This document shows positions 1 through 12,800 of a DNA stretch of 64,000 bases, in pieces; the first letter of the stretch is position 1, and each line of letters starts with the position of its first letter. The stretch covers positions 8,690,001 to 8,754,000 of the forward strand of contig NC_087095.1 of the NCBI RefSeq assembly GCF_963855985.1, written 5' to 3'. The DNA is from Ostrinia nubilalis (Eukaryota > Arthropoda > Insecta > Lepidoptera > Crambidae). The position numbers and the translations under genes are program-made. Below the pieces are notes generated by a model. That model was given only the letters and a program-made list of their open reading frames with translations. It was not told where the DNA came from and made no database searches.

Positions 1-2216
1 GAATTTCGTGATTGTTCTGCAACGGAAAATAGACTTTAATAAAGTTAACTTTGAACCCGCGGTGAGACAAAAATGTTTGAATGTGGACTGCCTGCATTCT
101 CTACCCGCTTTTCACTTGCTTGTTGGGTAGAGCGGTGTTAAAAAGGCTGTAAGAAGAATTTATATTATTACTTCTTTCTATTTAGGTGCAAAAAAGTAAA
201 CTTTGATTGTTTACCATTTGTGAACTTTATGTGTTAACTTCTTCTGATTAATTTCGTTGCAGGTTCAGTAACACTTTAACTTTCCCCTGGGGCCAAGTTA
301 GCCTTCGCTGGTTGGGTTTTATTTGCGGTCAAGCTGGAGCTGGTGGAAACAAGATATGAGTTTGGACTTCTGTACCTAAATACAATAGATTAAACATAAA
401 GTAATATCTATCTACTAAGTATGTGTCTTATAAGTTGTAATGAATGATCTATGTAATTTTGTATAGGCTGTCTTTATTCATAGAAATTGTATAGGTCTGC
501 AAATTCTTCGAGTCATAGTCGTCCAGGCGAAAGATTGTGGTTTCAAAACTACACAAGCATTCGATTTTTCCAACCAAAATATCATATTTTATTCTTCTCC
601 CATTACATGAAGGCTGTCAACGATTGACGAGGATTGCTAGATTCTTGTTATTGTTACAAAAAATCGTCTCCGCTCTAAGGCTTTGGCCCGTGAATCAAAT
701 CGTTTACAACTACCGTCATCGATGTGTCTGACGTCGCGTAACATATTGGGGGATGTCATGCGACGGCACGCGTGCTGTCAATCGACTAAGGAACGTTCTA
801 TTTCGTGGCTGTTGGTACGTATATTGTTATCTGACATGCGATGAATTATGAAAATTAAGTTAATACTAAAGATTCTGACCTATATTATGTTCACTATGAT
901 ATTTCATTACAATTTGAGAACGTGATCGCTTTGCCATTAGATAAAATCAACATAAAGATGTGTGTTATCTCGTTAAGCTAAGTAGATACACACTACACTG
1001 TTTTCTTGAATGTACTGGACGTCTGATTTTCTTTATATTGTACATATATTTTCATCTTAGTCGTTATAATATTGTCACTACGCATAATATCAAACGTGGC
1101 CTTTACATAATTTAAGACATGTGAGCATATTATACCTTTTTGCCTCTATTGTTTTAGAACAGCACATAATAAAAGTAAAAGCTTTACGAGAACCTACGCA
1201 TTTATTATTTACCATGTGAAAATGTAACGTTCATGGTGTAAATGTAACGTTCATATCCATCATCTCGCGACAAGGCGGCATCATGTTGAATGTAGCTAAC
1301 TTTATATCGCAACTCCAATAAACAAAGGTACAACATTACTATTAAGATAATTGAATATCAAATATTTATGTAGGTACCAACGTATTATACTTAGAACTTC
1401 TGGTCGAGATTTCTTATTTTTCACAAAATTAATTCCATCTAGCAATATCCTTCCTAATATGGATCATTTTCACGTTCCAACTATTTTCTTTGCATAAAAG
1501 GATTTTCAGCAAAGTGTTACAAGACTTACAAGTTACTCAGATAATCATAATTTACGAACACAATATTTTACGCCATCACTGTAGTAGTAAACACATACTA
1601 ACCTATTGAAAAAGAATCGCTGACTATAAAATATCTTAATCTTACACTTAGCAACAAAGTGAAAACCAGTTTTATGTTCTAACAGCTTGAAACTCTTCGC
1701 AGGCAGTAAAAATCAACAGCAAATAAAACCTTACGGACTATTAAGGTTTCCAAGTATACAGGTGAGTGAGAAAACTTTGAAGATTTTAGTTCATAAGTGT
1801 ACAAGTAGTTCAACAGAAGTCTTATAAATACTAACTGCAGGTCGGAGTTTAAATGCTCAAAAGGGAACTATTTTAAGTGTTATTTTAACATTGCGGCCGG
1901 TATGAAATCGTTTACTACGCATACATTAGTCATACATAAAAACCAGTGGAAAATTTTATTATTGCTCTTAAAAAAATGTACAATTATTGGATACCAAAAT
2001 TCGAGTTTCTTATCTAATGTAAATAATCGACCGATTGTGAGGCTTTAGGACAGTCAAACTCGGTACATAATTATGTATTTACATTTCCAAAAATATCAGT
2101 AGAAAATAAGAAAGAAGAAACAATAATGGCTGAAAGATTTTCATACACCGGGATATTCATCACAAGAAAAATAACTATCTGTTGTTTTTATTGATGTTAC
2201 GTTATCAGAGTTGTAG
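1..2216. other. AT-rich unique DNA, no supported gene
   Basis: I see no convincing coding region here. Features seen: an 8-bp stem CTCTACCC/GGGTAGAG near 98-131; an acceptor-like TTTCGTTGCAG at about 251-262 followed by some 30 open codons; a near-perfect 18-bp tandem copy of AAATGTAACGTTCATGGT near 1220-1252; and a good donor-like sequence ACAG|GTGAGTGAG at 1758-1769. None is supported by a second independent signal, so no exon is called. Confidence 0.6.
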
Positions 2217-2225
2217 GTAAACCTT

Positions 2226-2338
2226 CATCATCATCATTTCAGCCACAGGACGTCCGCTGCTGAACATAGGCCTCCCCCAATGACTTCCACATCGCACGGT
2301 TGGTAGCGGCCTGCATCCAACGCTTCAGCTACCTTTAT
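2226..2338 (-). mobile_element. 5'-truncated RTE-type LINE 3' end
   Basis: This is the last ~113 bp of an RTE-clade non-LTR retrotransposon on the minus strand. Its (ATG)n tail appears as CATCATCATCATT at the left edge, followed by the complement of the conserved 3' coding end (TTCAGCCACAGGACGTCC, then GGTAGCGGCCTGCATCCA). It is flanked by a 9-bp direct repeat, GTAAACCTT, at 2217-2225 and 2339-2347, as expected for target-primed integration of a heavily truncated copy. It codes for nothing useful. Confidence 0.85.
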
Positions 2339-4735
2339 GTAAACCTTACTAAAACTAAAATGCTCTGAACATAATGTAAGTACCTATATTATTATATTAT
2401 GTTGTAATCCTTCTCAGTACTCGGATTGATTAGATTCTAAGAATTAATATACTCGTTCTACATGGTTTCCTTTTATGTACACTCTACGTTATAGACCTTT
2501 ACCTTTTACGAGTAATCAAGGAGTCACTCAAGAGAACCACAATTCCTGAAAGTTATAATCATGTTTTCACAAAATCGATCTGGTCCCCGAATTTTTTTCT
2601 AGCCAGTGTACTCGTAAATAAATAGGCTTATTACAATTACATTTTCTAGAGTAACCTTCATCAATGTATGGTGTTTGGCTGTCATCTATCCATATTTACA
2701 TTGAAAAAATATCACAGTGGATGTTTACACTTTTGTTAATCTTATGATCCCAGCAACGGGATCTCCCAATATTCGGTTAAGCGGCGATATGATTCACGCT
2801 GTAATCGTTAGTGTCAATTAGCCCGCGCTAGATGCCAGCCCAGCGTTGTGAAATATCGGCTGGCATCTGCATAAAACGAAAAAAATCCGGTAAAAGTGCA
2901 AAAGTTGAAATGTTTCGGCGCAACGTGTTTACACGCTGCTCGTTCCGCCGGCAGCTTCCGGCCGTTGCACGCTTAAATATTTCCCTTTAAAACGTTTACA
3001 TCATGCGAATAGCACAAAACACGTTCACGCTAAGATAAATAATTCAATAACACGGTTAATTATGTGTGTTTTCGCAGCGCGGCTGTGAACGCGCGAACGG
3101 TTCGTTTGGGCGGAGTGAGCGAACCGAAGAAAACAATGGTTGAGATTTTTGAGCTACGACCATCTGTTTTCGTACAAAAAATAACAACCCTCAGTCGATT
3201 ATTTTGGTATCTATGATGTGCGGAGTAAAACTTTGCGTTCAAGCTGTCTAATGATCGATCTAGTTAAAGTTCCCGTCACTTTATCACAGTACTTTGGCTG
3301 TGTGATGGCTTTTAGTTAATTGAAACTGTCATCATTATATTCTAGGAAACGAATACTATAGCTAGGTATAAGCGGTACGTAGGTAATTAGGTAATTGTTT
3401 CAATGAAAACATTAAAAAATAAAAAAGGGTCACAACAATATTTTTACTTTTGTCGCTATTGCTCCTTTAAAGCCATTTATATTTACGTCAGACTCATTTA
3501 AATCGTAACGAAATAACCATTTCGTTGGCTACATTTCGTCGCAAGCACGGCTCGGTCACCAATCCCGCGGCCGGCCTGCGGTCACACCGCAGGTTGGGTA
3601 CCCCTGCAATCCAAGCACATCTCTGATTTGGGAAATAGGGGCAGTAAAAAAAGTTGGCAAAACCTTTTTTTGTTAGATAAGAGTATTTGTCTTTATCGTG
3701 AAAACATTTCAATGTTGCAAATGTTGCGATGATAAGTACAAGATTTAGGTACATAACTATTGTTTTGGAAAAGTTTAACTAAGTACCTATCAAAGATAGT
3801 TTTCAAAAGGTTCTAAAAAAACAGACAGAAATATAATGGAAGAATATAACTTTAAATAACGAATTATTGACTGTGATTACCTACAGAGAGCCAATAAATA
3901 AAATGGCATCTTAAACTTTGGCAGTCCTATTATTGATATTGACTTTTGTTTATGTTATTGAGTTTGCAAGAAAGGAAAGCCCAACCCTGAAAAGTTTTTC
4001 AAATCAATCAATGCTCTGTCGTTTTCAAAATAAACTTGATCTTGGCTTCTATCGATTAAATACTTTGTTTTGACATAGGTATATTTCCTTTGTTTTTTTA
4101 TAGGACAGGAGTAAAAAAATATGACATTACTACGTTTAGGTGACGTACTTCTTCAGTCATTTTGATGAAACAAAGTCATAAGCATAATATAATTATTAGT
4201 CTGTAACTGAAAGAAAATTCTAAAAATCTATATTAATAAATTAAAAGAGTAATGACAAGAATTCACTGTTTTTCCTGCCATCAACGATAAGTATTAAGAG
4301 TAACCATATCAAATTAATTTGTATAGTAAACAGTCTCACTCTGGGCTTAAGATCTTACTTTAAAAAACGTCAAAAGTCTGTCGAACTCCAAACAAAAACA
4401 CCAGTTATAGTCATAGTTAAGGTAAAAGTTAAATTGGTGCAAAAGAGGCTATTCTCCCTGTGCCCAGCCTGCTACAAATTCCCGTGTGCAGCTAAAGAAC
4501 AGCTGTGCTATAGGAATAGTGGCGCTGTCAGGGGCGCCATCAATCTTAGCGCTGAAATTGATGTCCATTTAGCAGAGGTATCTATCACTTCTTGACAATA
4601 TTCGCTAGTTTTTGACACTCGCATTTCATATTTGATGATATTAAGTGAAAAGAGAATGTTAGTACGGAACCTTAATTTTTTGAATAGGTTTTTTCTGAAA
4701 ACATTGTGTTTTTGTGTATGACTAGACAAATTACA
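2339..4735. other. Mostly unique DNA with a GC-richer patch
   Basis: No gene is supported. From about 2820 to 3130 the DNA is richer in CpG (CCGCGCTAG, TTCCGCCGGCAG, CAGCGCGGCTG) and holds an 11-bp inverted repeat, AGATGCCAGCC at 2830-2840 with its complement at 2858-2868. A second small palindrome, CCTGCGGT/ACCGCAGG, lies at 3575-3593. These could be regulatory, but no motif identifies a factor. The short open frames here lack codon structure or conserved motifs. Confidence 0.5.
4368..4442 (-). repeat. Remnant of the GGCTGAGTTGCACC MITE family
   Basis: A decayed, partial copy in minus orientation. It retains the internal complement (CAAAAGTCTGTCGAACTCCA, then CACCAGTTATAGTCATAGTTA) and one worn terminus ending in TTGGTGCAA. 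Better copies lie at 6289-6411, 8009-8138 and 44109-44235. Confidence 0.5.
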
Positions 4736-6164
4736 ATGAGGATCATTTCGATTTTTAGCTGTGAATGCAGATTTATAGGGCTAAGAAATCCTTAATACAC
4801 AGTCCAAAAATTTTTGTTCTACGACAAAAATTGACGAAGTTATGGCCAAATTACTAAAAAAGTTCACTGACCGCCCGGCGCGGGGACGATGACGTCACTA
4901 TATCCGATCCGAACGCTGCCGGCGTACTGCGTGGATAGAAAATATTTTTTTCTAGCCAAACTATCAGTTTTAGAGAAAAACTTGTAATGACATTTATTCA
5001 ACAGAATAAAGTAAGCTATCGATAGGTAATTTTTTAAAATAGAAATTGTGAAAAATAACGCAAAAAATCCACACGCTCATACTATTCAATGGAACGCAGA
5101 GACGCGATTGGGGTCTCCGCGGTGATATATTTGGCGATTTATTCAAATAAAGTGTTCATAAGTGTTGTTAGTCATATCTTCTTCCAAGTAAAATATAAAA
5201 ATGTATAAGTATTAATTTATTTACTTCTAACAATAAGGTATAGCTGAGGCAGATACACTCTGCCTAGGCTACAAGACATTGCTATGAAGATCATTTTGAA
5301 TTTTCGATGTACACGCAATACCTATCTGTTATTTAGTTTTTCTGAGTTAAACCTACGTACCTACCTATCTATTCGCCGTTCCCATGGGCGGGCCAGCTGC
5401 TGCAGGAAAGGACAGCTGCTCCCTCCTGGAAATCTATTTAATCTTAGCCTAGAAGCTGGGTATGACTCCCCCGACCCCCTCCTCTCCCCAGGTCATAAGC
5501 TGGGCATGACTTCCCCCTCGGCCAGAAGTTGGGTATGATTCCCCCCCCCCCCCCCCCCCCCCGGCCCGAAACTGGGTATGACTTGACCCCTCCCCCTCCC
5601 CCCAGGCCAGAAGCTGGGTAAGGCTAGCCCCTCCCCCCAGGCCAGAAGCTGGGTAAGGCTAGCCCCTCCCCCCAGCCCATAAGCATAAGCTAGGTATGAC
5701 TCCCCCTCGGCCAGAAGCTGGGTATTACATACCCCCCCCCAGGCCAGAAACTGGGTATGACTTGACCCCCCCCCCCCCCAGGCCAGAAGCTGGGTAAGGC
5801 TAGCCCCTTCCCCCAGTCCATAAGCATAAGCTAGGTATGACTCCCCCTCGGCCAGAAGCTGGGTATGACTTGACTTGGGCTGACTAGGTTACTTTATTTT
5901 GATGAATAAATGTTATTAAAAGTTTTTTTCTAAAACTGAAAAAAATTTCCATTCCAATAGTACGGATAGATTCGGATATAGTGACGTCACGCGGCCCTGC
6001 GTACGTTGACTTTTAGCGGCAAAAACGGCCTATGTTTATTACTTAATATCTTCGTAAATAATGGTCCGATTTGGATAATTCAAAAAGATATATCTTTCTT
6101 TTGTCTTAAAGATTAACGTAGATACTAGTTTTATTGAATTTTCTACAACAGTACTGATCCTCAT
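4736..6164. mobile_element. 1.43-kb palindromic non-autonomous DNA element with internal minisatellite
   Basis: Both ends carry ATGAGGATCA in inverted orientation (4736-4745 and 6155-6164). About 150 bp further in, an exact 18-bp inverted pair built on TGACGTCACTATATCCGA lies at 4890-4907 and 5972-5989, symmetric about almost the same centre as the ends. The arms are otherwise diverged. The middle is filled by a C-rich minisatellite. No transposase frame is present, so this is probably a non-autonomous DNA transposon. No clean target-site duplication was found, so the superfamily is open. Confidence 0.6.
5447..5878. repeat. C-rich minisatellite (AGAAGCTGGGTATGACTCCCCC)
   Basis: Roughly a dozen imperfect units of 22-45 bp each contain GGCCAGAAGCTGGGTA followed by a C-run. 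Variants end in TGACTTGACCCC or AGGCTAGCCCC, and a longer unit carries CATAAGCATAAGCTAGGTATG and recurs twice. One C-run at about 5541-5562 reaches 22 bases. The complementary strand is therefore rich in spaced G-runs that could fold into G-quadruplexes. The array lies inside the palindromic element spanning 4736-6164. Confidence 0.9.
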
Positions 6165-6288
6165 TAATTCAAGCAAGTGAAAGAACAATATCTAACTTCA
6201 AATTCTAATAGCTTCACCTATTATTTTAATGATTTCACGTAAACTCGATGTTTCAAAACAAAGTTATAGATGTTAACTGAACAAGCTT

Positions 6289-6411
6289 AAGGCTGAGTTG
6301 CACCAACTAACTTTGACCGTAACTATGACGATAACCGGTGTATTTTGTATGGATTTTGACAGATTTTTGACGTTTGTCAAAGTTAAAGTAAGATGGTGCA
6401 ACCCACCCTAA
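6289..6411 (+). mobile_element. MITE, GGCTGAGTTGCACC family, copy 1
   Basis: A ~123-bp element with imperfect inverted ends: GGCTGAGTTGCACCAACTAA on the left, and the complement of GGGTGGGTTGCACCATCTTA on the right. Inside are GATAACCGGTG and TTTTGACAGATTTTTGACGT, shared with the copy at 8009-8138 and, inverted, with 44109-44235. It is non-coding. Confidence 0.8.
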
Positions 6412-8008
6412 GTTTACCAGAAATATTAAGTTATTTCAGCTTGTCAACTAAAGTCTGATTTTTAATTCGACGGAATTTTGACATTTCAGAAGTGTTGCTA
6501 ACATTGAAACATTCCCACTAAGAATGGAGAGCATTTTCACAAATTAAAAAATAATCCTTTCTTAAATTTAAGGTTTCACTTGAAAAATAAGGCTTAAAAA
6601 TGTACTGATCATTTCAAAATGGTTATTTGAATTTTTATTATCATATTTTTGAAGTTCCAAAAAAAATTGGGAAATTATTTTTCTATTACTGGACTCCCTG
6701 GCCAATAATACATGGGTTACAAACCTTTTTTATGGAAATCCTTTTAAATAAAATCTTAGCTTCATAAAATAATAAATTTAACAAGATGCCAATTTTATAA
6801 TCCAAGTTGATTATGATGACGATAATGATGATTGATGATCAATACATATTTTCGTTTATGATAATGTGTGGTTTTACTGTATTAAAAACACGTTTTTTTC
6901 TATTTAATCTCTAAAATGTACATAATAATTAGTGTACATTGAATTCACAAAACACACAATAGTTCATTCTTGTAAGTTGTAGTTCATAAAATTTCATTTC
7001 ATATTATTTATTAATAATTCAAAGCAAAAAAGGCTTATTAACATCTGAATTGTCAAAAAATGACAACTGTCAGAATTCCGTCGAATTAAAACTCGGACTA
7101 TAAGTTGAGTTACTTTAGGAATACCAAACATTATATTTTTAAAGTCTATTATGTTTGTCATTTTCTGCAGTTCATAGACATCTAAATCCAAATGCTGACT
7201 ATCACTATAATAAGGACGGTGACCTTATTCATTTTAACAATTTATACGTGGACGAATCGTAATGCGTTGTTGTGAATAGAACCACAGAATAATAATAAGT
7301 ACTACGTACAGAAGTTTTACTTCGCGAAGGTATTTAAAATAATGTATGCTCAATGTCATTAACAATAAGGTGTAATTTAGCGTGTGTCAAGAGTCAAGCA
7401 CCATTTTGTTGACAAACGTCAGTGATCGGCACTGCGCCGAAGCTATAGGGCTGACTTCGGTAAAATGATGTGACGTGAGGTGCAAACTGCGGAAAATGGC
7501 GGAGGAAATACATGATTTAGCATGAATTATCATGAATAATATTAACTACTTATTTACCTCTCAGTGTCTTGAGGCAACTGAAAAAAGTAGGTACATTCGG
7601 TGTTTTTATTATTATTTAGGCAGTTAAATACAGTATTAAGTACACCATTTTCTTTATTTTCTTCCATCATACACAAGAATACGCGTGTGTGAGTCAATGT
7701 TCGCTCGTATGTGAGGCCTTGTCGAATAGTATCCTGTAGGTGGGCCATCGTGCGTGTTTTGTTTTCGATGTAAACTCGCGGAGATGAACAGGCCTGATAG
7801 AACTCCATCTCCTAAAATGGTTTCCCTGAAAAGTCACCGGGCTTCCACATAATTGCATTTGTCATTGTAATATTGTCAAACAGTATCACGGTGCAGAGGT
7901 GAAGTATCCATTTCTGTTGTTGCAAAGAAGAATTTAATGAAATCTTACTTTGTTTGATGTAGAGTTTTTATTTAATTTAGAGTTTAATGTAACAAAAGGA
8001 AAAGTTAC
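6412..8008. other. AT-rich unique DNA, no supported gene
   Basis: No exon, RNA gene or clear repeat was identified. Short open frames such as those near 7000-7190 and 7554-7808 have no recognisable domain and AT-driven composition. Confidence 0.55.
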
Positions 8009-8138
8009 TAAGGCTGAGTTGCTGAGTTGCACCACCTAACTTTAACCGTCACTTTAACAACCGGTGCTTTTTGTATGAAGTTTGACAGATTTTTGACGTT
8101 TGTTAAAAGTCAGAGTAAGGTGGTGCAACTCAGTCTAA
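8009..8138 (+). mobile_element. MITE, GGCTGAGTTGCACC family, copy 2
   Basis: Same family and orientation as 6289-6411. The left end contains a small internal duplication, GCTGAGTTGCTGAGTTGC. The right end is the complement of TTTAGACTGAGTTGCACCAC. The middle keeps AACCGGTG and TTTGACAGATTTTTGACGTT. The overlapping short open frames on both strands here are repeat-derived. Confidence 0.8.
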
Positions 8139-9310
8139 ATATTAATGCTATATTACTGGTATCTTTCCCGACCACTATAATTCGGACTTCTTCAGGCGAA
8201 ACTGAATAGGCACGTACATGGCAGGTTATGTACCATAGGATGGTTATCATCAGGTGTGCATCTTGATACTTAACATCAGGTGTGATTGCGGTCAAAATAT
8301 TTGTCTTATTTTGCATTAAAAAACCTTAAAAGTTACCTTAGTACCGTAAATCCCGCCAAAAGTGATACACTGTTGAAAAAGTACAAGATGTCAAAACAGG
8401 AATCAATCATATTGTTGATGAAGTTACTACCTTTTATTTTGACTATAATATGACCGCACCCTAAGAGCCCACATATCCCTTATATCCTTGTAAATACTCG
8501 TGTTTGGTCGACAAGGCTCACCTAAATTAATCATAGCTTGATGGATTACTAACTATTCGGACCCTGTGTTGGATATTAGCTCTTTACAGAAACAGTTTAG
8601 GAAAGTTTCCCGTAGTTAAGTTATTTTCAGGATTACTTTGCGGCTTGCAAAGGTCGAGAGCGCCCACATTAATAAGGCATCAGTTACTAAATTGAAATGA
8701 GCGTTTTGTGTAAACAGTGATGTAAGTAGTGATACAATTTTGTTGCAAGTTAATGAGAATATGCGTTATTATTATTATTAAGGGTTAAAAGCATGATTAT
8801 GTAGGAAACAAATGCTTATTTAATACACTTTTTTGTAAATTTTAAAAAAGTACTTATGTTTATTTTCATTACATAAGAACCCCTTTTGTTTTAGGAAATC
8901 AAGTGTTAAAAATTTCATTAAATTGAATAGTTTTCTTTTTTAATAATATGTCGTGTGTGATGAATGAGAAAGACAAGGTCTAGTATAAAATATTCGGTTA
9001 ACTTTTGATCAAAACAAAATATTCAGTTTGGAATTTACGATAACCTTTATACAAAGCCCGCGGAGTCTAAAAGCTCGTTCGAAGGACGAGAAAATTTCAG
9101 AGTGCACAATACAAGCCTGTAACGTTGCATAATATGGCGCGTGTTCAGCCAAAGTATTCGTTATGGTATTTGCTACACCTAGCCAACGGGGGCATATGTT
9201 TTTCGATATGACGCCGAACGTCAGGTGTTCATCTCATGACCTAAATGTGGAAAAGTTATTTTAACGCGTCGGCGTTAGGTATCAAATGGGAATGGTGAGG
9301 TGAGGGTTAT

Positions 9311-9600
9311 TTGTGTCATTCTCGAATTGTGGATGGGAGAGCCCTCCCTCTCGGCGAGAGCGTCGGCAGCGGTGGAGAGCACTTGAGACTCTCGCGAGCA
9401 GATCCGAGCGGCGATATTCGCGAGCGAGGGTCTTCACTCGCTGCATCCCTCTTGCTCGCGAGAGCGCGCGGGCGGGAGGCGAGCGGCCGGCTTCACTCAC
9501 GTCGCTTCGGTCTCGCGGATTGTATGTCCGCACCTCTCCTCTCCGCGACGTACGAACCCGAACCCCACCGGTACAACTTAAGCGTGCCGCGTCCGACGCG
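9311..9600 (+). promoter_or_regulatory. CpG- and GAGA-rich promoter block
   Basis: About 290 bp of strikingly GC- and CpG-rich sequence stands out from the AT-rich surroundings. It contains repeated GAGAG/CTCTC stretches and several TCGCGA-centred palindromes (CTCTCGCGAGCA near 9391, GCTCGCGAGAGC near 9452). A TATAAAA box follows at its downstream edge and a consensus splice donor 250 bp on, so I read it as a + strand RNA polymerase II promoter. GAGAG clusters suit GAGA-factor binding in insects (inference). Three overlapping open frames on both strands result from the GC-rich composition and are not called as genes. Confidence 0.6.
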
Positions 9601-9601
9601 T

Positions 9602-9608
9602 TTATAAA
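9602..9608 (+). promoter_or_regulatory. TATA box candidate
   Basis: TATAAAA sits at the 3' edge of the CpG-rich block, in GCGTTTATAAAAACAT. Transcription would be expected to start about 25-32 bp downstream, near 9630. No strong initiator consensus pinpoints the base. Confidence 0.45.
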
Positions 9609-9629
9609 AACATATCCCTTACTAGTATT

Positions 9630-9850
9630 ATTCTCTTAACTCCCCTACCGTACCTGCTTTTCGTCGTAAGTAAGGCTCTTCTCGGTATTTAGGAATTTTA
9701 AAACTTTCTTAGTGTTGTAGTTTTAAGACTTTTCACGTGGCTTGGTGCGATTGAACTTTGAAGGTCGATGCGATAACGGATTGTCCGGATTGAAGACGGT
9801 TAGTGTCACGCCGGTCCTGCAGACGATTCCGTTGCACTTTCGCGATTCAG
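9630..9850 (+). other. Probable non-coding first exon (5' UTR) of a long-intron gene
   Basis: The exon is bounded upstream by the TATA box and CpG block, and downstream by an excellent splice donor, GATTCAG|GTGAGTTT, at 9850/9851. The only ATG noticed (GATGCGATAA, near 9758) opens a frame that stops one codon later, so this looks like a leader exon with a minimal upstream ORF. A weaker internal donor, CGTC|GTAAGTAAGG, lies near 9665. Neither the product nor the downstream coding exons can be identified. The start coordinate is inferred from the TATA position. Confidence 0.45.
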
Positions 9851-12800
9851 GTGAGTTTAAGCTAATTTTATATTAAAAGCTTCGAGAACTTCGCAACTTT
9901 TAACTGTACCAAATATTTTTAACTTCGTTTTAGCGCGAAAAAAGTACATTTTAAGCGAGGCTCAAGTTTGAACGGAGCAGAAGTTTAGTAATTACAAAAA
10001 GTCAACAAATCGTTAGACATGGAATTGAGTTTTAAGCTTTGGATGCGGCATGAGAAGCGAACAAAGAAGACTTTTTGCGGACTATTTCAGAATGTTTTGA
10101 TTTTTTCGAAGAAAATTAAAAATACTTTGTAACAAAGTTGATTTTATTTGCATCCACATCGTTAAATTAATGACAATGAGCCAAGTTGTTGTTTAAGCAT
10201 CGTTACGTAAATGATGGCTTCCTAATTAGCTCTCGGGGTGGAAGGGATGAGATTATTGGGGCTCTCAGCCATTATTTCCTTTTGCAACGCTTCCTATTGT
10301 ACAGCTGTATTACTTCCTGCTGTTGGGAAATATTTGTCGCTAATAATTTTATGGGGGACTTTTCATTAGCATTACCATTATGAGTTAATTATTTCATTAA
10401 TTTGTGTTATTAAGCTTGAAGCAAACTTTGATACTACAGTCAGAATTTTAATGTTGATGACTCTATAAGACGAGGGTAGTGCTATGGTTTATTTTTGTGA
10501 CTTTGTGTAGTAGACTGTATTGCAGAGAAACTCATGGCAGCTTCCAGTAAACTTTGCATCAAATTATAGATTGGGTCCGTTTTTTAATTTGCCATTCCTG
10601 TAATTAAGTATTCAGTTATGTTAAGGCCATCTTCTATTTTAATGTGAAAATGTGATGGTACTAAATAAAATATCATGCAGTATATTATTCCATTATTTAG
10701 AATACGACTCACAATACTGGCTGTAAAGAAAATGCACTCGGCACAAATATAAAGTATTCAGTGCCGTATAAAATCGAGGAATAAAATACATCACAAACTT
10801 TCTCCTCCTTGGCTCTTTTAGCTTAAATTATATACTCTCGGGGCGTAAAAATGGAGACATATACCACTATTGGGTTCCAGGGAGTTGCTTCCAACTGATG
10901 CTAACAAATGATGCGGGTTGAAATATTTGCATTATGTTCTATGACATGTTGAAGAATTTTCAGGCATAAATGTGTCCCCATTCAACAGTTTTGTGGTAAC
11001 AAATAAATGGGTATCATTTATTCATGTTAAATTAAATTACATAAATTTTCTAATTAGGATCTATGAATAAACAAACACACTTTTAACTCGTTTTACCATA
11101 CCTATTACATTAAAAGATTCGAGTAATGGCATGATGTTATTCTTACAAAGCACACAAATCATTTATCTAGTGGCAAAAAACGTTTTAGTATACAAAAGAA
11201 AAATTAATTACCAAAAGATATTAAGTAAGGTCATATTTAAGAATAGGTACAAGTAAAGATACACCAAATAGTACCCATAACTTTTCCCGTCGAATATCTA
11301 TTCGTTCAGGCGAGCATATTCCCATTCTGCTCTCTGAAAGCATTCAATACAATCTATTACACGATGAAAGAAAAATTACAAGATCATGACATAGGTTTTA
11401 CTTCCGAAAGGCGGCCGAAGACGGTAACATAAATTATATTCTCCGAACCTAATGTTTTGTGAGATTTTCGCTCACCTTTTTTCCTTTTATACTCAGTATA
11501 CTATTATAAATGCGAAAATATATCTATTTGTTTGTATTTTTTGCTCAAATTTCTACTAATGCTGATGAAAACCTTTTATTACAAACAAAACAATTCATTT
11601 ATTTTAACTCGTGAACTTTACCAATAAATTTGGTAAAACAATATTTATCCATTTAGCTATAATCTGTTTTTTCACTTTGCATAATCTTTTCCTTATAAAC
11701 GGCACAAAAATATACCCCTAAATCACTTGAAATACCAACTTAACTTTGCACCTGGGGTAAATAGGGAAGCATTATACACACACGCAAAGTTATGTTGGCA
11801 AATATAGTACGCAGATAAGCGTTTGGCAACCCATAACGTGTAGGATGTTTTCGAACGGCTCAAGTATAAACTTTCTAGTGATAAGATAACAAAAATAACA
11901 TTTATTTTCCTCTTTTAACGTTTACCATGCCTACAAAGTACAACTACATGCGTTACTCGTAGAATGTTTACAGTAATTGATAAAAGGCAATAGACATCAG
12001 CACTGCATCTGATGTTAAGTGCAGATACAGTCTAGGAATGGTGTTCAGACCATTTAGGTTTATTCAGATAAGAATATGTATTAGTAACGGTAATACTAAT
12101 AATATACTCATAATAAAGAGGACACCCCACACATAAGTTTACTTTTCGATAGTCGAAGGGTGCTGGTTAAATGAGGTCAATGGGGTTCCCAGAGCATTTC
12201 ACATAATTCTTCATGCCACATAACACACACAAAATTGTGTAAAGACGATAATAAAACGGATTGATGATATAAAAATATGGATAAAGGATCTTGCACGCCG
12301 TTCTAGCACTAAAATGGTGCACAAAATACCTTAATGAAAAGAGAATTTATTTTTGTGCTTTTGCATTTTGTAATTACGACCGTGCATTCTTTGTCCATAA
12401 TATTATCTAATCATTAATTTGCATTCATAATATGTTCAGTGTATCTAAGTACACCTACTATTTACCTAATGTCCCAGGTTAGACTCCAACAATTCCTTCT
12501 CATTAACAAAATTAAAGGACAGATTATGTTTTAGCACAGAAGTTTGCTTTTACCAAGTTGCCAAATGAATGCGTACCTCCGCAGTACGTAATGGAACGAG
12601 ACTTGTTTTTCATTCTGCTCCCCATACAGCAATAAGCGTCCTAACTTATTTCATATACGTGTTATAATACTCTGGACTCTGACGTTAACCCCGCTTCGAT
12701 TGCAAGCACTACTTTTCCTTTGCTCACGTTTATTTAGTAAGTTACGACCTTTGCTGGCGAGCTGAATTTTGTTCAAGTGCGACGATAGCTTTATAAATGT

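Noticed and set aside
241..357. Possible terminal exon: acceptor TTTCGTTGCAG then ~30 open codons ending in TGA
   Set aside because: One frame (ending GGQAGAGGNKI-like) is open, but there is no polyadenylation signal nearby, no recognisable protein and no upstream exon.
1702..1761. 60-nt interval between TCTTCGCAG and ACAG|GTGAGTGAG with one open frame
   Set aside because: The donor is good but the acceptor has a weak pyrimidine tract, the peptide is unrecognised and no neighbouring exon supports it.
9282..9639. Three overlapping open frames of 83-108 codons on both strands
   Set aside because: They arise from CpG-rich, stop-poor promoter DNA, overlap each other on both strands, and encode Arg/Ser-rich sequence with no domain.
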